Source: Aestuariibius sp. HNIBRBA575
GTDB lineage: Bacteria; Pseudomonadota; Alphaproteobacteria; Rhodobacterales; Rhodobacteraceae
DNA: 64,000 nucleotides
Direction of reading: 5' to 3'
NCBI RefSeq assembly: GCF_040932005.1
Contig: NZ_CP162414.1
Span: 2,631,501-2,695,500 of the forward strand
Shown here: one piece after another, positions 48,258 through 55,604 of the stretch
Numbering within the stretch: the first letter of the stretch is position 1
How the letters are laid out: each line of letters opens with the position of its first letter
The notes under the pieces: generated by a model
The model's input: only the letters and a program-made list of their open reading frames with translations
The model's database searches: none
What the model was told of the DNA's origin: nothing
Made by a program: the position numbers and the translations under genes

Positions 48258-48773
48258 ATGACAGAAGAAAACACAGACCAAATCATCGTCGGAACCATTG
48301 CAGGTGCCTTTGGGGTGCGTGGCGAAGTGCGCCTGAAAAGCTATTGCGCGATTCCACATGCCATTGCCGAATACGCGCCACTGACCACCCAAGACGGTCA
48401 GGTTTTTGCCCAGATCGTCGTCGAAGGACACACCAAAAACGGCCTCATTGCGCGGGTCGATGGTATCACAACCAAAGAACAGGCCGACGCTCTGAAAGGC
48501 ACGGATCTGTTCACGCAGCGCGCCCGGTTGCCGTCTTTGCCTGATGATGAGTTTTACCATTCCGATCTGATCGGCCTAGAGGTCGTGGACACAGGCGGCC
48601 AGCATTTGGGCAAGGTGAAAACAGTGCAAAACAATGGGGCAGATGACCTGTTGGAAATCCACGGGCCGGGGCTGAAATCTACGGTGTTGCTGCCATTCAC
48701 CAAGGCCGCCATTCCCACGGTTGATTTGGCGGCAGGCCGGTTGGTCGCAGACCCACCAGAAGGCATTTTCTAA
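48258..48773 (+). CDS. rimM: Ribosome maturation factor RimM
   Basis: A 171-residue assembly factor for the 30S head, binding S19. The N-terminal domain starts [21 protein letters not shown]; the PRC-barrel half has [35 protein letters not shown], the [20 protein letters not shown] strand and a PEGIF end. Canonical position before trmD, but a sulfotransferase-like gene intervenes. Confidence 0.96.
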   Translation: MTEENTDQIIVGTIAGAFGVRGEVRLKSYCAIPHAIAEYAPLTTQDGQVFAQIVVEGHTKNGLIARVDGITTKEQADALKGTDLFTQRARLPSLPDDEFYHSDLIGLEVVDTGGQHLGKVKTVQNNGADDLLEIHGPGLKSTVLLPFTKAAIPTVDLAAGRLVADPPEGIF

Positions 48774-48809
48774 AATGATATCGCCGCTCAAACGGGTTGC
48801 GATCAGATC

Positions 48810-49622
48810 ATGACGGCGCGCCGTATCATTATCCATGCTGGGTTTCATAAAACCGGGACGACAACGATCCAGAATTTTTTGCGTCACAACGGCAAACTGA
48901 TTTACCCCCATTCTGCCATGTTGTTGCCGGGAAAATTGCGATCCGCCGCTGCGGCGATGGCATTGCGCTATTCCTCCACGGGCCGGGCGGTTTATGCCAC
49001 GTCTTTTGGTGAAGAGCTGCGCGAAATGATGTCAAACATCAGCGTTGGCAAACGGTCTGTTTTGATCAGCGACGAAAACCTGATTGGACGGATGCCCGGA
49101 CGCGACGGGCAGTTGGGGTATCCTAAAATCACCGATTTAATCCTGTGTTTGCGCGACGCTGTGTTGGACAGCTTTGGCCCGGATCTGGATATCCATTATG
49201 TGTTCACGACACGCGACCGGGATGCGTGGCTGCAATCGCTATATCAGCACAATGTCACCCGGGGTCGCCTAACCCAAAACTATGATGAATTTGACGCAAC
49301 GCTGCGCCCCTATGCCGATTTGGCCCCACTGGTTGAGGGATTAAAGGAACATCTGGGTGCGCAAAATGTCCATGCCTTTGATTTGGCTGATCTGGCCAAA
49401 ATGCCCTTTGGCCCTGCCAGCCCGATTGTTGATTTATTATCATTGCCCGCTAAAAAAGGCGCGCAGCTGCAACCGGTGCCAAGTGCGAATATCAGCGTGA
49501 CGGATGATATTTTGATGCGTTGCCTTGAACTGAACCGCACGACGCTGGACGACAAAGACATTAACGACCAAAAGGTTGCGATGCTGGTCGCATTCCGCAG
49601 AAAGCTAAACAATGCCCACTGA
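48810..49622 (+). CDS. Sulfotransferase-like P-loop protein
   Basis: A 270-residue protein with an N-terminal strand-loop RIIIHAGFHKTGTTTIQNFL, the PAPS 5'-phosphosulfate-binding loop of sulfotransferases. A later HYVFTTRDRDAWLQSLYQHN matches the 3'-phosphate-binding RD..S motif. The acceptor is unknown; a lipid or surface sugar is plausible for this group. The gene overlaps trmD by 11 bases and lies 36 bases after rimM, so it is embedded in the ribosomal operon. Confidence 0.8.
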   Translation: MTARRIIIHAGFHKTGTTTIQNFLRHNGKLIYPHSAMLLPGKLRSAAAAMALRYSSTGRAVYATSFGEELREMMSNISVGKRSVLISDENLIGRMPGRDGQLGYPKITDLILCLRDAVLDSFGPDLDIHYVFTTRDRDAWLQSLYQHNVTRGRLTQNYDEFDATLRPYADLAPLVEGLKEHLGAQNVHAFDLADLAKMPFGPASPIVDLLSLPAKKGAQLQPVPSANISVTDDILMRCLELNRTTLDDKDINDQKVAMLVAFRRKLNNAH

Positions 49623-50442
49623 TACGCCTGAAAAAAACGCCGCGACCAAGCCTGATGACAACAAATCACATGGCCGCAAATCGATCCAAGCCACGCTACA
49701 GCCGCGTGAATTGGTCACTGATCGCCCTGATTTGGCCCGCGCCTGGACCGCACAGATCATCACTTTGTTTCCGCAGGCCTTTCCCGGGTTATTGGGCGAA
49801 AGCCTGACAGGCAAGGCATTAAAGGACGGGATTTGGCAGACCCAAATGACCGATTTGCGCATTTTTGGCGAGGGTCGCCATCGCAATGTGGATGACACGC
49901 CAGCGGGGGGCGGTGCGGGGATGGTTCTGCGCCCGGATGTGCTTGGCAAAGCGATTGAATTTACCCGCCGTCAGGCCCGCGGCGTGATGCCGATTGTGTA
50001 CCTGTCCCCACGTGGGCGCCGGTTTGATCAGGCGATGGCGCAGAACTGGGCGCAATGCGACGGGATCACCATGTTATGCGGCCGTTTTGAAGGCGTCGAT
50101 GAACGGGTGCTGGAACATTACAACATCCAAGAGGTGTCGCTGGGGGATTTTGTCCTGACCGGGGGGGAAATCGCCGCACAGGCCATGATCGACGCCACGG
50201 TGCGCCTGCTGCCCGGTGTGCTGGGCAATGCCGAAAGTATTGAGGATGAAAGCCATTCAAACGGGTTGTTGGAACATCCACAATATACCAAGCCCGCCGA
50301 CTGGAATGGCCGCAAAATCCCCGAAGTCCTGACATCCGGCCACCACGGTAAAATCGCTGAATGGCGCCGCGAAATGAGCGAAAAGATCACCCAAGAACGC
50401 CGGCCGGATATGTGGGAAAAGTTTAAGAGTAAGGATGTTTGA
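49612..50442 (+). CDS. trmD: tRNA (guanine37-N1)-methyltransferase TrmD
   Basis: A 276-residue SPOUT methyltransferase that makes m1G37 and prevents frameshifting. The deep-knot motifs are YLSPRGRRFDQAMA, MLCGRFEGVDERVLEHY and SLGDFVLTGGEIAAQAMIDA. The N-terminal ~45 residues before the conserved WTAQIITLFPQAFPG are an extension compared with E. coli TrmD; KSHGRKSIQATL within it recurs in Rhodobacterales homologues, so the ATG at 49612 looks right. Confidence 0.96.
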   Translation: MPTDTPEKNAATKPDDNKSHGRKSIQATLQPRELVTDRPDLARAWTAQIITLFPQAFPGLLGESLTGKALKDGIWQTQMTDLRIFGEGRHRNVDDTPAGGGAGMVLRPDVLGKAIEFTRRQARGVMPIVYLSPRGRRFDQAMAQNWAQCDGITMLCGRFEGVDERVLEHYNIQEVSLGDFVLTGGEIAAQAMIDATVRLLPGVLGNAESIEDESHSNGLLEHPQYTKPADWNGRKIPEVLTSGHHGKIAEWRREMSEKITQERRPDMWEKFKSKDV

Positions 50443-50464
50443 TCAGCACAATTGCCAGTTCGTC

Positions 50465-50917
50465 CTATTCACCAAGTTCATTGGACAATCTCAAACGCGT
50501 TGGCTTCGATTTCGATAGTATTTCTAAAGCTGCTCCCAGCTCATCATCACGAATAATCACATTCTTGGTTAAGTGAGCCATCCCCTTATTAATCTTCCTT
50601 CTCTCAGATGTTGACAACAAACGATCAGCCCCTGATAAAACTTTCCCAACGTCGATAGCTAAATCCTTAGCAATCAAGTCGTCAGAATTTGGGCGTCTGT
50701 TTGAGAGAAAGTCATCGAGAGATCGAAGGCTAATCAAACTAAAGTATATAGATCCGCGCATAACATAGTAGGGGCTCGTTCGGCCCCAGTCTGCCTTGGT
50801 CTGCTCTGGAAGTTTCGTGGCGACGTTTTGCCAATGCTCAAATGTTTCACATCCGCGCAAGACAACGCAGACTCTTTGAACCATCTCAAACTGAGTTAAT
50901 TTCAATTGCAAATCCAC
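50465..50917 (-). CDS. Hypothetical helical protein, possible HEPN-like motif
   Basis: A 150-residue, mostly helical protein I do not recognise. Late in the chain comes SERRKINKGMAHLTKNVI, an Arg-x(6-8)-His arrangement reminiscent of the catalytic motif of HEPN ribonucleases and of other uncharacterised INK..AHLT proteins; this is suggestive only. The DNA is visibly AT-richer than its neighbours and runs against the surrounding trmD-rplS transcription. It begins 8 bases after the stop of the cysteine-rich gene, so the two form an operon. Confidence 0.65.
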   Translation of the reverse strand: MDLQLKLTQFEMVQRVCVVLRGCETFEHWQNVATKLPEQTKADWGRTSPYYVMRGSIYFSLISLRSLDDFLSNRRPNSDDLIAKDLAIDVGKVLSGADRLLSTSERRKINKGMAHLTKNVIIRDDELGAALEILSKSKPTRLRLSNELGE

Positions 50918-50925
50918 CTTTGCGC

Positions 50926-51189
50926 TTAAAAATCGTCAGCTATTAACACCAAAAGTTGACATCTGCAGCCGATGACACAAGAACATCCTCCTTCTTCAGT
51001 GTGAGGTAATTTCGGAGCTTCGGATTTTTCAAATACTTGACCACTTTTCGCGAGACAAAACTCGCACGTATTGTTGTCTTGAACAGCGCTAATCCGAACT
51101 TGTGTCACAAACTCAAATTCATTAATTTGCTGCAAATGATGTTCGTATGCCGCCTTTCGTTGTTTATACAAACCTTCCAAGGTGGGCAT
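50926..51189 (-). CDS. Small Cys-rich protein with a phage minor-head (gp7-type) C-terminal motif
   Basis: An 87-residue protein. After a helical N-terminus (MPTLEGLYKQRKAAYEHHLQ) comes VRISAVQDNNTCEFCLAKSG, then PKLPHTEEGGCSCVIGCRC. The order hydrophobic strand, D-x2-TCxxC, then P-x-LPH with CxC / CRC resembles the C-terminal module of SPP1 gp7-like head morphogenesis proteins, with three to four Cys/His pairs likely to bind zinc. Here it stands alone, without phage genes. First gene of a two-gene, AT-richer cassette inserted between trmD and rplS. Confidence 0.68.
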   Translation of the reverse strand: MPTLEGLYKQRKAAYEHHLQQINEFEFVTQVRISAVQDNNTCEFCLAKSGQVFEKSEAPKLPHTEEGGCSCVIGCRCQLLVLIADDF

Positions 51190-51582
51190 AATCTTTCTCC
51201 AGTTGGATTTGACTTAAACCTTAGTGAGAAACCTAATCAATGTTAGCGTTGATGCCTAGATAAGATCAGAACGTTCCAAACCAAACCTTGAAAGTGCCCG
51301 CCCAAGCAGCACTCAGTACCTATATCACCCCCCAAAACGCTTGCTCTGTTGGGGAATCCGACCTATACCCCGCCTGTCCGGGACTCTACTTGAGTCGGCT
51401 GGACCTGTTTTGTATTGGCATGGCCCGGCTTTCTTCGGCATCTGGGCGTCAAATCGGACAGAAACGCAAGGAACGACGACCTGAAACTCTGGCGGGCGCA
51501 ATGCGGACCCGGAAGAAGACCAAGAGCTCTGAGGCGGCATCAAACTTCGTGGAACAACCACGAGCCATTAAAGGAGCATCAG
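51190..51582. other. 393-base region with cassette and rplS promoters
   Basis: The divergent gap between the Cys-rich gene and rplS should hold both promoters. An inverted repeat (GACTC / GAGTC) lies near 51382-51396 and a stronger hairpin just before the rplS ribosome-binding site (separate entry). No convincing coding frame or tRNA was found here. Confidence 0.45.
51546..51564 (+). promoter_or_regulatory. Hairpin directly upstream of the rplS ribosome-binding site
   Basis: TCGTGG pairs with CCACGA around an AACAA loop (stem 51547-51552 / 51558-51563, with a possible extra T-G pair), ending 7 bases before AAGGAG at 51571-51576. The position would suit translation control of rplS, for example by L19 itself, but this is inference from position only. 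Confidence 0.4.
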
Positions 51583-51972
51583 ATGGATCTGATTGCACAA
51601 ATCGAAGCGGAACAAATCGCCGCTCTGGGGAAAGACATTCCTGATTTCAAAGCGGGCGATACCATTCGCGTCGGCTATAAAGTGACCGAAGGCTCACGCA
51701 GCCGGGTTCAGAACTACGAAGGCGTTTGCATCAGCCGTAAAAACGGCAAAGGCATTGCTGGTTCATTCACAGTTCGCAAAATTTCGTTTGGTGAAGGCGT
51801 AGAACGTGTGTTCCCGCTGCATTCCACCAACATCGACAGCATCACAGTTGTCCGTCGTGGCCGCGTTCGTCGCGCCAAATTGTACTATCTGCGCACACGT
51901 CGTGGTAAATCCGCACGTATCGCCGAAGTCACCAATTACAAAGCGCCCAAAAGCGCTGACGCTCAAGCCTAA
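51583..51972 (+). CDS. rplS: 50S ribosomal protein L19
   Basis: A 129-residue L19 at the 30S-50S interface. [41 protein letters not shown]-like [13 protein letters not shown] and [20 protein letters not shown] are family blocks. AAGGAG at 51571-51576 fixes the ATG at 51583. Normally it follows trmD; here the opposite-strand cassette breaks the operon, so it must use its own promoter. Confidence 0.97.
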   Translation: MDLIAQIEAEQIAALGKDIPDFKAGDTIRVGYKVTEGSRSRVQNYEGVCISRKNGKGIAGSFTVRKISFGEGVERVFPLHSTNIDSITVVRRGRVRRAKLYYLRTRRGKSARIAEVTNYKAPKSADAQA

Positions 51973-51983
51973 GGAGAGACGAG

Positions 51984-52205
51984 ATGAAAAAGGATATCCA
52001 TCCCGACTACCACATCATCAACGTCAAAATGACCGATGGCACGATTGTTCAAATGAAATCCACATGGGGCAAAGAAGGCGACCAAATGGCGCTGGACATC
52101 GACCCATCCGTGCACCCTGCATGGAATGGCGGTTCGTCCCGCTTGATGGATACAGGTGGACGTGTTTCCAAATTCAAAAACAAATATGCAGGTCTTGGCT
52201 TCTAA
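51984..52205 (+). CDS. rpmE: 50S ribosomal protein L31
   Basis: A 73-residue L31 ([39 protein letters not shown]). It lacks the CxxC zinc cysteines, so it is the zinc-free form. It lies 11 bases after rplS and is followed by a strong terminator. Confidence 0.96.
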   Translation: MKKDIHPDYHIINVKMTDGTIVQMKSTWGKEGDQMALDIDPSVHPAWNGGSSRLMDTGGRVSKFKNKYAGLGF

Positions 52206-52227
52206 ACCAATTCCAGTTTTATGTTTT

Positions 52228-52258
52228 AAAACGTCGCCCAAACGGGCGGCGTTTTTTT
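52228..52258 (+). terminator. Terminator after rpmE
   Basis: CGTCGCCC (52232-52239) pairs with GGGCGGCG (52244-52251) with one T-G pair and an AAAC loop, followed by seven T residues. It ends the rplS-rpmE transcript. Confidence 0.9.
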
Positions 52259-52309
52259 GTTTTGCAAAGTGGTATGGATTTCTAAACGAATTCGGATCAT
52301 TGTTTTGCC

Positions 52310-53104
52310 ATGGTGCATCAAATTTTCAAGCTGCTGGCTCCGAAAAACCTTTGGGATTCAATTCTTAAGGTTGGCCTGTTCTTGATTGCGATTGGCGGTG
52401 TCAATTCTGTATTCGCATCGGTTTTTTACCCAAAACTTGACCTACCGTTTCACTACGTTTTCCTCAGTGGTGTCTTTGTGGGCCTGCCTTTTGTGTCGTT
52501 GTGTTTCTTTATGCTGCATACCCAGCTGGGATTGCTGACAGAAATGGCAATTCAGGCCCGATATGATTCACTGACCAGCCTTGCAAACCGACAATGGTTT
52601 CTAAAAAAAACCCGCGCCGCATTGGAAAGAGGAAATTCCGGTGTGTTGCTCATTATGGATGCGGACCATTTCAAGCTGATCAATGACACATTTGGCCATC
52701 ACATTGGGGATGCCTGTTTGAAACAAATCGGGTTCTGGCTAAAGGGAAATTTGCGCACAGATGACATTGTAGGCCGGATCGGTGGCGAGGAATTCGGCGT
52801 GTTCCTGGTGAATACAGATGTGACGCGGTTACAAAAAGTATGTGACCCGTTTCTAAAACCATTGGAATTTGCAGGGGATGACGGCCAAATCCTGACCGTC
52901 ACGATGTCCATCGGCGCAACCCCAGCGCTGATTGGGGATGATTTGGATCACTTGATGCGCCGCGCAGATATTGCGCTTTATAAGGCCAAGAAAAATGGGC
53001 GCGCACGTTTAGAGGTGCAATTCGAAGATGTGGATTTTCCGGTGACACAGTCGGGGTCCACACGGGCGGAAAATGATCAGGCCACCCCCGAAAGCGCGGC
53101 CTGA
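52310..53104 (+). CDS. Membrane-bound diguanylate cyclase (GGDEF)
   Basis: A 264-residue protein with two N-terminal membrane helices (residues about 18-40 and 48-70) and a GGDEF domain. The catalytic loop is GGEEF at residues 158-162, an active variant, and the I-site RxxD is present as RTDD at 149-152, so c-di-GMP product inhibition is expected. MDADHFKLINDTFGHHIGD and MSIGATP, RADIALYKAKKNGR are typical. It has no known sensor domain. The start at 52310 has no clear ribosome-binding site. Confidence 0.9.
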   Translation: MVHQIFKLLAPKNLWDSILKVGLFLIAIGGVNSVFASVFYPKLDLPFHYVFLSGVFVGLPFVSLCFFMLHTQLGLLTEMAIQARYDSLTSLANRQWFLKKTRAALERGNSGVLLIMDADHFKLINDTFGHHIGDACLKQIGFWLKGNLRTDDIVGRIGGEEFGVFLVNTDVTRLQKVCDPFLKPLEFAGDDGQILTVTMSIGATPALIGDDLDHLMRRADIALYKAKKNGRARLEVQFEDVDFPVTQSGSTRAENDQATPESAA

Positions 53105-53112
53105 TCACAATA

Positions 53113-54429
53113 TTACGCGGCTGAACGACGTGGTTTGCTACGGCGCCCATTTCCGGGGCGACCCCCGCCGGGCTTACCGCCGCCGGGTTTGCCACCCCCA
53201 CCTTGGCTGCGGGGTTTACCGCCGCCAAAACCACCACCTTTGTTGCCACCGGGACGACGTCCACCGCGACGCTGGGGTTTCTTGGCTGGTTGATCCTCAA
53301 AGGCCCAAGGGTTGCCAGATGCAACCGGAATATCGGCCTTCATCGCCTTTTGGATATCCTTCAATTCACCCATTTCATCAGGGGCGCAAAACGCGATTGC
53401 CGCGCCATCTGCACCGGCCCGCGCTGTCCGGCCAATCCGGTGAACATAGTTTTCAGCAACATTTGGCAGATCGTAATTATAGACGTGTTTTACGTCGGGA
53501 ATATCGATCCCGCGCGCCGCAACATCCGTGGCCACCAGCACCTTGATTTCACCGGATTTGAACGCCCGAATGGCGCGGTCCCGCTGGCCTTGGCTTTTGT
53601 TGCCGTGAATAGACGCAGCCGCAAAGCCGCGCGATTCCAAAAACTTAAACAGTTTTTCGCAACCGTGTTTGGTGCGTCCAAACACAATTGCGCGTTCTTC
53701 ACGGTGTTCACCGATCAGTTTGACCAACAGCGAAGATTTTTCGCCTTTGACCACAAAATGCACGGATTGCGCGATCTTATCGGCGGCTTTGCCCGGTGGG
53801 TTTACCTGCACCTTAATTGGGTCGCGCAGATAGGATTTGGACAGCTCTTCCATCTGTTTGGGCATTGTGGCCGAAAACAGCATGGTCTGACGATCCTCAG
53901 GCAGCATGGTCGCAATTTTGCGCAGCGCATGAATAAAGCCGAGGTCCAGCATTTGGTCCGCTTCGTCCAGAACCAAGAACTGAGTTTCGTTCAAACGTAC
54001 CGCGCCGCGTTCCTGCAAATCCATCAAACGGCCGGGTGTGGCCACCAACAGATCACAGCCGCGTTCCAGACGCTTCATCTGGGCGACAATGCCCGCGCCG
54101 CCAACAACCAACATCACCTTTAGGTGGCTGCCATCCGTATAAGACCGCAGATTGTCCGAAATTTGTTTGGCCAATTCACGGGTCGGCGCCAAAATCAGGC
54201 CGCGCGCGGTTTTTGGGCTGGGTTTAACCCCTGCCCGGTTCAGTTTTTCAATCATCGGCAGACCAAAGGCGGCCGTTTTGCCGGTGCCAGTCTGCGCCAA
54301 CCCCATCACGTCACGTCCCTCTAGGGCTTGTGGGATCGCTTTTAGTTGGATCGGGGTTGGGTCAACGATGCCTTGTTCAGACAGTTTCGCCACGAGGCGG
54401 GGCGCGAGGCCCATTTCTTCAAAATTCAT
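53113..54429 (-). CDS. DEAD-box RNA helicase (RhlE-type)
   Basis: A 438-residue ATP-dependent RNA helicase for ribosome assembly or RNA decay. Q motif FEEMGLAPRLVAKLSEQGIV..PTPIQ, motif I AQTGTGKTAAFGLP, Ia PTRELAKQI, II VLDEADQMLD, III FSATMP, V ATDVAARGIDIPDV and VI HRIGRTARAG are all present. The last ~60 residues are a Gly/Arg/Lys-rich RNA-binding tail (GGFGGGKPRSQGGGGKPGGG). Its upstream region contains strong inverted repeats. Confidence 0.96.
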   Translation of the reverse strand: MNFEEMGLAPRLVAKLSEQGIVDPTPIQLKAIPQALEGRDVMGLAQTGTGKTAAFGLPMIEKLNRAGVKPSPKTARGLILAPTRELAKQISDNLRSYTDGSHLKVMLVVGGAGIVAQMKRLERGCDLLVATPGRLMDLQERGAVRLNETQFLVLDEADQMLDLGFIHALRKIATMLPEDRQTMLFSATMPKQMEELSKSYLRDPIKVQVNPPGKAADKIAQSVHFVVKGEKSSLLVKLIGEHREERAIVFGRTKHGCEKLFKFLESRGFAAASIHGNKSQGQRDRAIRAFKSGEIKVLVATDVAARGIDIPDVKHVYNYDLPNVAENYVHRIGRTARAGADGAAIAFCAPDEMGELKDIQKAMKADIPVASGNPWAFEDQPAKKPQRRGGRRPGGNKGGGFGGGKPRSQGGGGKPGGGKPGGGRPGNGRRSKPRRSAA

Positions 54430-54496
54430 ATCATCCTATTCGGCAGGTCCTGCCCGCACGACAAAGACCCACATCCGTGGGCCAAAAGGGTGTACC

Positions 54497-54536
54497 TGCC
54501 TGACCGTTGCCAACATAGCAAAACGGCCGTCAGGCA
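54497..54536. promoter_or_regulatory. Long bulged hairpin upstream of the helicase gene
   Basis: TGCCTGAC (54497-54504) pairs with GTCAGGCA (54529-54536); inside, CGTT pairs with AACG and GC with GC, with small bulges. It lies 68-107 bases from the helicase start codon and has no T-run, so it is more likely part of a leader RNA than a terminator. Confidence 0.5.
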
Positions 54537-54750
54537 CGGGACCCTGCGTGATGGGGGAACCAATCATCGTATCGCCATGCAGCCAACCCAGATGCTGGGT
54601 GGCGCGCTGCTCACGCGGCAGGCTGCGATACTGAGGGTCACATGCGCGTCTGTGCCTTACATGTCAAGCCCTCGCAGTTTTATGCGGTAAACAGACCACA
54701 GATTGCAGACCACGCTTCCCACTTGGGCGGACGCAACATATAGTATCCCC

Positions 54751-54788
54751 CAAAGGCCGAGGGGCAAAGGCCGTAGGGCAAAGGGCAG
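54751..54788 (+). repeat. Three 14-base tandem repeats before mipZ
   Basis: CAAAGGCCGAGGGG, CAAAGGCCGTAGGG and a partial CAAAGGGCAG stand in tandem and end 4 bases before the mipZ ATG. The last copy supplies the ribosome-binding purines (AAAGGG). Confidence 0.8.
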
Positions 54789-54792
54789 ACAG

Positions 54793-55602
54793 ATGGCGCA
54801 TATTATCGTTGTTGGAAACGAAAAAGGCGGGGCCGGGAAATCCACCGTGTCCATGCATGTTGCAACCGCATTGGCGCGAATGGGCCACAAAGTGGGCACG
54901 TTGGATTTGGATTTACGTCAAAAAACCATGGGCCGTTACGCCCATAATCGGTCGACCTTCATGGAAACAGCCGGGTTAAATTTGCCGTCCCCCACCTATT
55001 ATGATCTGCCCGAGATTGACCAATCTGACCTGCAACCGGGTGAAAACCTGTATGACCGGCGGTTGTCGATGGCGGTGGCGGGGCTTGAACCTGATAACGA
55101 TTTTATCCTGATCGATTGCCCTGGATCCCATACGCGTCTGTCACAGGTGGCGCATTCACTGGCCGACACATTGATCACGCCATTGAATGACAGCTTTATT
55201 GATTTTGACCTGTTGGCCCATATCGACAGCGATGGTGAAAACATCACTGGCCCGTCGATTTATTCCGAAATGGTCTGGAACGCGCGGCAATTACGGGCGC
55301 AAGCCGGTTTGACACCGATCGACTGGGTTGTTGTGCGCAATCGGTTGGGTGCGCAGAACATGATCAACAAACAAAAGATGGAACGCGCGATTGAAACCCT
55401 GTCTAAGCGGATTGGATTTCGGGTCGCGCCCGGTTTCAATGAACGGGTGATTTTCCGAGAATTGTTCCCACGTGGTTTGACCCTTTTGGACCTGCGTGAC
55501 ATCGGCATCAAGAGCCTGAACATTTCCAACGTTGCCGCCCGTCAGGAATTGCGCGACCTGATCAAAGCGTTGAACCTGCCCGGTGTGACGGTCGATTTTT
55601 AA
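54793..55602 (+). CDS. mipZ: Division-plane positioning ATPase MipZ
   Basis: A 269-residue ParA/MinD-type ATPase that forms a gradient from the ParB-bound poles and inhibits FtsZ, placing the division site in alphaproteobacteria. The deviant Walker A is GNEKGGAGKSTVSMHVA; DLDLRQKTMGRY and FILIDCPGSHTRLS are the switch and Walker B regions; NRLGAQNMINK is typical of MipZ. The start at 54793 (MAHIIVVGNEK) fits the family exactly. Confidence 0.94.
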   Translation: MAHIIVVGNEKGGAGKSTVSMHVATALARMGHKVGTLDLDLRQKTMGRYAHNRSTFMETAGLNLPSPTYYDLPEIDQSDLQPGENLYDRRLSMAVAGLEPDNDFILIDCPGSHTRLSQVAHSLADTLITPLNDSFIDFDLLAHIDSDGENITGPSIYSEMVWNARQLRAQAGLTPIDWVVVRNRLGAQNMINKQKMERAIETLSKRIGFRVAPGFNERVIFRELFPRGLTLLDLRDIGIKSLNISNVAARQELRDLIKALNLPGVTVDF

Positions 55603-55604
55603 TC

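Larger units (their letters stand above)
54430..54792. other. 363-base divergent region, helicase leader and mipZ promoter
   Basis: The gap between the helicase start and mipZ holds three inverted repeats on the helicase side: GGCAG / CTGCC (54442-54446 / 54450-54454), CCCAC / GTGGG (54468-54472 / 54477-54481) and a long bulged hairpin at 54497-54536, plus tandem repeats on the mipZ side. No coding frame inside has a convincing start. A structured 5' leader of the helicase is the simplest reading. Confidence 0.5.
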
